Assembly (NCBI GenBank): GCA_003184365.1 | Contig: NKYR01000174.1 | Location: 1-61,370 of the forward strand | Reading direction: 5' to 3' | DNA: 61,370 nucleotides | Origin: Evernia prunastri | Lineage: Eukaryota; Ascomycota; Lecanoromycetes; Lecanorales; Parmeliaceae | Part shown: positions 57,355 through 61,370 of the stretch, one piece after another | Layout of the letters: the number at the start of each line of letters is the position of its first letter | How positions within the stretch are numbered: position 1 is the first letter of the stretch | Translations under genes and position numbers: made by a program | The notes under the pieces: model-generated | Told to the model about the DNA's origin: nothing | The model's input: only the letters and a program-made list of their open reading frames with translations | The model's database searches: none

Positions 57355-58313
57355 TTGGAGGGTGCAGCCAAGCATGGTCTTAGTCAGCAGTAGAGTACAT
57401 GCCCTGCAGTAGCTTTCACAATAGGAAATACAAACAAAACAAGGCTTCTAGTAAGGTGAATTTCAAGTTTGGCGTATGATGAATCTTCAGTTCCTGACCG
57501 ACTAAAGTTGAGCTCGAAAATTTCTCACCTCAAACATGTTGTAAAGATTGCGCTTTATCTTCGGAGACAACAGAAGTAACTCAAGTGATTCTTATTTGTT
57601 GATATATTTGAAGTAGAGGAAGACATTCAACAGGTAACCGGAGAAGAGAAGTCGGCGGTTGGGGGGAGGCTCGGAAATGTCGGAAGGTCGGAAGGTCGGG
57701 TGTACTCTATCTTTTTCGGTCTGGCCCGGGCGGGGGAGAGGCTCAGCTCCGACTCAGAGTGTGTGGCGGTGGTGTGGCGTAGTCAGATTTCGCATCAGTG
57801 CCAAGTGGTCACGGAGACTACGATGAAGAAAACGGAGGTAAAGGGTTAAAGTCAGTCAGCCGAGTAATACTATTAAAGATTAATGCAATATCTGACATTT
57901 CAACATTTAAAAAATACCATGAATTGAATTTCTTCAACAGAATTATTCTCATACATCATTATACACATTCATCGCACGTCTTCAATAAATCAGGCTACTC
58001 ATCCTGATCATTCTGGCATCCATGTTACTGTTGTAGCTCAGACTGACGACATCACCATAAACTCTCCGGCTTCCCCCCCTATCCGCCTCCCAAGTGTTTC
58101 ATACCTTGCGGGGACCAACTCCACCACCACACATCTGCCGCTACTCATCACCCTTTCAACCTGCCTAAGAGCCTGAGAATCTTTGCTCTTGCTCTATCTC
58201 TTCAGTAGCCTCTCACCGACAAGATGCGACGATAGCATCATCTCCCCTCGCCTTTCCAACGCGTTCACGCGCACCTCCATAACATTCCGGCCCAACCCTC
58301 TTTCCAAGTCACC
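57355..58313. other. Intergenic, nothing recognised
   Basis: Contains short GGTCGGAAGGTCGG repeats near 57684-57700 and an AT-rich part around 57870-57990. It should hold the promoter of the following gene, with CCACCAC-rich sequence near 58115. Confidence 0.55.
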
Positions 58314-59846
58314 ATGGCAAGACCGTTTGACGAGTCACTGTCATATAAGCACGTTGGGAGCAGCATGTCTTCTCAGACATCGCTAGCGGGCGACCGGGCC
58401 TGGAAGACGTCCACAGATGCATCTCACCCGTCATCATTAGCATACGATGTGGGGCAATCCATGTATCCACCTCGCCTGACAAAAAACCTGTCAAAGAAGA
58501 GCCAGAAGCCGAAATTGTCAAAGATAAAATCGTCGCCCAGTCACGGCGCTTTAGCTGCTGCAAGGGCAAATCAAGCCAAAATCCACCGACGAGGGCATTC
58601 CACTTCCACGCAAAGTCCCACTTCCCCCACCTTTATCCCAGACTACCTACTTCAAACCACAAGCCCGGTCGTTCCTGCCAGTGCGCACGCGAACCTATAC
58701 TCAGCCCCGGAAACGAAGGAGCGCAAGAGCAGCAAGGTGAAGATAAAACCGCTGTTGCGGAAATTCTCTTCGCAAGAGCAGGTGTCGATCGATTTGTCTC
58801 GCTCGGCCGCGGAGAATGAAGGGCTAGGAATATATGCATCATCAGAGATCGGTGTTACCCCGGACTCAGGGTCAGGTCGAAGAGGAGGATATCACAACCG
58901 CACCACAAGCGCGACCTCACAACTCTCAACCACAACAACATCAAGCAACGCTCGCTACGGCACACAGTATGTCCATCCCATGCGGCAGACGCCTCGACCA
59001 TACACGCCGCCCATAGCAAATTCATACAAGACATCACTCGAGAGCGAGGCGCCAACCGTCAACACATCAAATAACACTTCCATCGAAGCCCCATACTTCG
59101 ACTCACATTCACATCTAACCTCACATGCAGCTGGGACACCATACGCGCCTTTGCCCTCATCACGACGCCCCACACCCCTTCACATCCGCACGGGCTCCGC
59201 CGCACGCTTAACCAGCTCCTCCCAAACAAACCTCCCCGGCACCCCATCCTCCCTGCGCTTCAACAACAGCAACACCACCGACACCGCCCTCACCCCATCC
59301 AACATGACCCCAGCCCCAGCCGCCCGCTCCTCGCTCGAGAGCGCCTTCCGCAAACGGAGCCGCTCGAACCCCGCCGAGGCCGTCGACCCCGCGGCCCAAA
59401 AAGCCATCGTCGACCTCAAGCGCCAGGAGTTCAACGAGCGCGAAGCGGCCAAGGATCTGAAATACCAAGCGGCGGAGCTGCGGGCGCAGGAGAAGGAAGC
59501 GCGGCGGCGGGAGCGGAGGGAGGAAGGGGAGCGGCGGACGTCGGAGAAGCGGGAGCGGAAGCGCGCCCGGAGCAACGCCGCGAGCGAGAAGTCGAGCTTC
59601 ATGACCATGGGCGGAGGGGCGGACACGACGCACGATAGTTTCCCGTCCGTGCAGACGCTGCCGCTGGAGACGGCGGCCCAGCAGGCGACGACGGTCCAGG
59701 GGCGGAAGAGGGGCGACACGGCCGAGTCGTCGGCGGGGAAGGCGGGGAAAGCGGTGCATAGCCAGTGGGCGCTGTTCTGGTTCCGGTTCAAGACGATGTG
59801 GCTCCGGCTGAAGAGGAAGATGTCCATGTCGTCGTCTTCTGGTTGA
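58314..59846 (+). CDS. Intrinsically disordered protein with basic coiled coil
   Basis: Single exon of 510 aa from ATG 58314 in a good start context (CACCATGG). Residues 1-355 are rich in Ser, Thr, Pro and Asn without a recognisable fold. Residues about 360-420 form a highly charged helix (repeats of ERREEGERR and REAAKDLKYQAAEL style) likely to be a coiled coil. The C-terminus, WFRFKTMWLRLKRKM, is aromatic and basic and could bind a membrane or acidic partner. The coding part becomes very GC-rich after 59200. I do not recognise the family; similar proteins are common in ascomycetes and unstudied. Confidence 0.7.
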   Translation: MARPFDESLSYKHVGSSMSSQTSLAGDRAWKTSTDASHPSSLAYDVGQSMYPPRLTKNLSKKSQKPKLSKIKSSPSHGALAAARANQAKIHRRGHSTSTQSPTSPTFIPDYLLQTTSPVVPASAHANLYSAPETKERKSSKVKIKPLLRKFSSQEQVSIDLSRSAAENEGLGIYASSEIGVTPDSGSGRRGGYHNRTTSATSQLSTTTTSSNARYGTQYVHPMRQTPRPYTPPIANSYKTSLESEAPTVNTSNNTSIEAPYFDSHSHLTSHAAGTPYAPLPSSRRPTPLHIRTGSAARLTSSSQTNLPGTPSSLRFNNSNTTDTALTPSNMTPAPAARSSLESAFRKRSRSNPAEAVDPAAQKAIVDLKRQEFNEREAAKDLKYQAAELRAQEKEARRRERREEGERRTSEKRERKRARSNAASEKSSFMTMGGGADTTHDSFPSVQTLPLETAAQQATTVQGRKRGDTAESSAGKAGKAVHSQWALFWFRFKTMWLRLKRKMSMSSSSG

Positions 59847-60754
59847 GATATCATTACAAGGGCGGGGCGGACTGGGGCGTTGAACTGAGGCGTTGATTCG
59901 GGCGTTGATCATCGAATGCATCCGGCGCGGCGCAAATGGAACCTACCTACCTACCCTACATACCCCTATCGTCTTACTTTCTCTCTCTCTCTCTTTCTCT
60001 CCCAGTCTCAGACCCCCCCTCATTATCCCATTCACCCATTCTACATTAGCGGCGGCGTTTGGATCCAACAGCAGGCGGGGTGTCTTCTATCATTCTATCT
60101 ATCCTATACACCGTTCATCTCCACCCAAAACAACAACATTCCCCGCATTGTTGGGATGGGGACACATGATGTCCTGTTCTGTTCGAGACGTTTATATACC
60201 GCCTTGTGAACGTCCTTGTAGATAGGTTATCGTTCTTTTCGTTGGGATGATATCCACAGATGCTATCTAAATTCGTCTATGCAATTTTGCTTAGGTACTG
60301 AAATGATGTCTAATGTCCGATATCCGCGCTTTGCGACACCATTATACCCAAATCCTTCCACCTCACCACCTCACCACCTACCCAACCCACACGAAGCCAC
60401 CCCCCCCCCCCCCCCCCCCGGTCATATCCAGAAACTCAATCAATCACCCGCCCAGCCAACCCTTTCCCTCCACAGCACGCAACGCAACAGACAAGCGCAT
60501 CCTCGAAACCGTAGAAGCCTTGGACCGAGTTGCGATCGAGCGCGCACGCACCTTGCTGTCTGACCTCGGTTAGCTTGATTTCATCGAGAGCGACGGGTTT
60601 GACATGGCCCCATCCCCATCACATCACATTCTTCCGCGCCGGCCGAACCGCGTCGGACCACCCACCCTCATGTGCAATGGACATGACCGATTCCCGGATG
60701 GTAGGGTTCCATGTCTCTGGCGTCGTCGGGGTAACCCGCCCCGTTGCGCAGCGT
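59847..60754. other. Intergenic, possible gene remnant
   Basis: Holds a CT run (59980-59994), repeated CCTCACCA (60361-60378) and the C20 run. After the C20 run one plus-strand frame reads TDKRILETVEALDRVAIER and stops at 60573. This looks protein-like but no start or family is clear. It may be a fragment of a gene, perhaps cut by the repeat insertion that begins at 60755. Confidence 0.45.
60400..60419. repeat. Homopolymer C20
   Basis: Twenty C in a row. Any reading frame crossing it depends on the exact count. Confidence 0.9.
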
Positions 60755-61060
60755 AAACGATTTAATGTTATATATATCGAAATATCTTAAAAGAGAATAA
60801 AATAAATAATCGCTCGCGTCGTAGATTAAGTAGATAATCGATAACTTCGATAAAAGAATTTATTCTTTTAAGATAAGAGAGTATTATAATATTACGAAGA
60901 CTTAATATAAAGTAAAATATCTAGATATTAAAATCTAATAGTATAGCGACGTTACGATCTTTACTAAAATAACTATATATTTAATTATTAAATATTGAAA
61001 CGACTAATTATTAACTTAATTAAAATAATACGTAAATTCTTATTAGACGCGTTAAAGACT
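60755..61060. repeat. Dispersed repeat, copy B (AT-rich, RIP-like decay)
   Basis: Base composition changes abruptly at 60755 from GC-rich to strongly AT-rich. The sequence aligns with 44303-44590 in the same orientation. Differences are almost all one-way: G or C in copy A, A or T here. CpG and TpG-type context changes fit repeat-induced point mutation, known in many Pezizomycotina. Similarity is clear to about 60970 and weaker, with gaps, to about 61040. Confidence 0.8.
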
Positions 61061-61095
61061 ATTTTGAAAACTAGATTAATAAAAATAATATACTT

Positions 61096-61115
61096 ATTGA
61101 TTGATTGATTGATTG
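61096..61115. repeat. (TTGA)n microsatellite
   Basis: Five TTGA units at the right end of the AT-rich block, the same tetramer as at 43.9 kb. Confidence 0.85.
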
Positions 61116-61370
61116 TTTTATACGCCTATGCTAGCTACTTGATGTAAGCTAATGAGGGTAACATTAACGCTGAACCAGCTTTACGGCTGGGCGTTGAAGA
61201 AACCTGAGGGCGAACCTCTGGACAAAAACTTCAACTAAACAGTACGCTCTCCCTTCTGCTGTGCTCCTTAGGAGCCCTATTACACCACCGCACATCTCTC
61301 TACTTCTTTGCGCCGACTCTTCTATTCTCTGACTTTTGTATCTCTGATCGCCCCCGCCTCTAGAGGCGGG
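61116..61370. other. Right-edge sequence, unidentified
   Basis: Composition returns to normal. No gene is supported. It ends in the perfect palindrome at 61353-61370. It may be the start of another mobile element, but no hallmark such as a primer-binding site or coding region is in view. Confidence 0.4.
61353..61370. repeat. Perfect 18-base palindrome
   Basis: CCCGCCTCTAGAGGCGGG equals its own reverse complement. The window ends here, so a longer inverted repeat may continue outside. Confidence 0.85.

Overview
The window looks like nuclear DNA of a filamentous ascomycete (Pezizomycotina). Most genes are cut by GT-AG introns of about 45-175 bases with CTRAY-like branch sites. The gene families are typical of that group: fungal Zn2Cys6 regulator, PDR/ABCG pump, LaeA-like methyltransferase, BBE-type flavoenzyme, TEA-domain protein. 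One repeat copy carries the one-sided G:C to A:T decay of RIP. I cannot fix the class. I recognised no tRNA, rRNA, CRISPR or bacterial-type element. All exon structures were built by eye from reading frame, splice sites and protein family continuity.

Layout. 0-3 kb: a truncated FAR1/MULE-type transposon-derived gene at the left edge and a TEA-domain gene. 4-32 kb: a run of metabolic genes resembling a secondary-metabolite cluster without a PKS, NRPS or terpene synthase. It holds a class II DAHP synthase, an acyl-adenylate ligase, a C2HC + Zn2Cys6 regulator, a 2-oxoglutarate dioxygenase, an MDR reductase, a PDR pump, a methyltransferase, an unknown protein, an SDR, a secreted BBE oxidoreductase and a saccharopine reductase. 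33-39 kb: housekeeping genes for uracil-DNA glycosylase and MCM4. 41-43 kb: a cytochrome P450 complete except for one in-frame TAG at a conserved tryptophan position. 43-46 kb: gene-poor repeat-bearing DNA. 46-50 kb: a complete nine-exon Argonaute with an in-frame 15-base minisatellite. 51-60 kb: a secreted protein, an F-box-like protein, a SprT-like metalloprotease with a C-terminal membrane segment, and a disordered protein. 60.7-61.4 kb: an AT-rich decayed copy of the repeat at 44.3 kb, then unidentified sequence.

How the genes may work together (inference). DAHP synthase would feed the shikimate pathway. The ligase could activate an aryl or acyl acid. The reductases, oxidases and methyltransferase would tailor the product, the pump export it, and the regulator control the set. 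Argonaute (RNA silencing) and the RIP-like repeat are two separate signs of genome defence. The most unusual points are the P450 TAG (decay, or a stop that A-to-I mRNA editing could read as Trp), the intact/mutated repeat pair, the minisatellite in Argonaute, the TEA domain behind an F-box-like start, and the coreless gene group.
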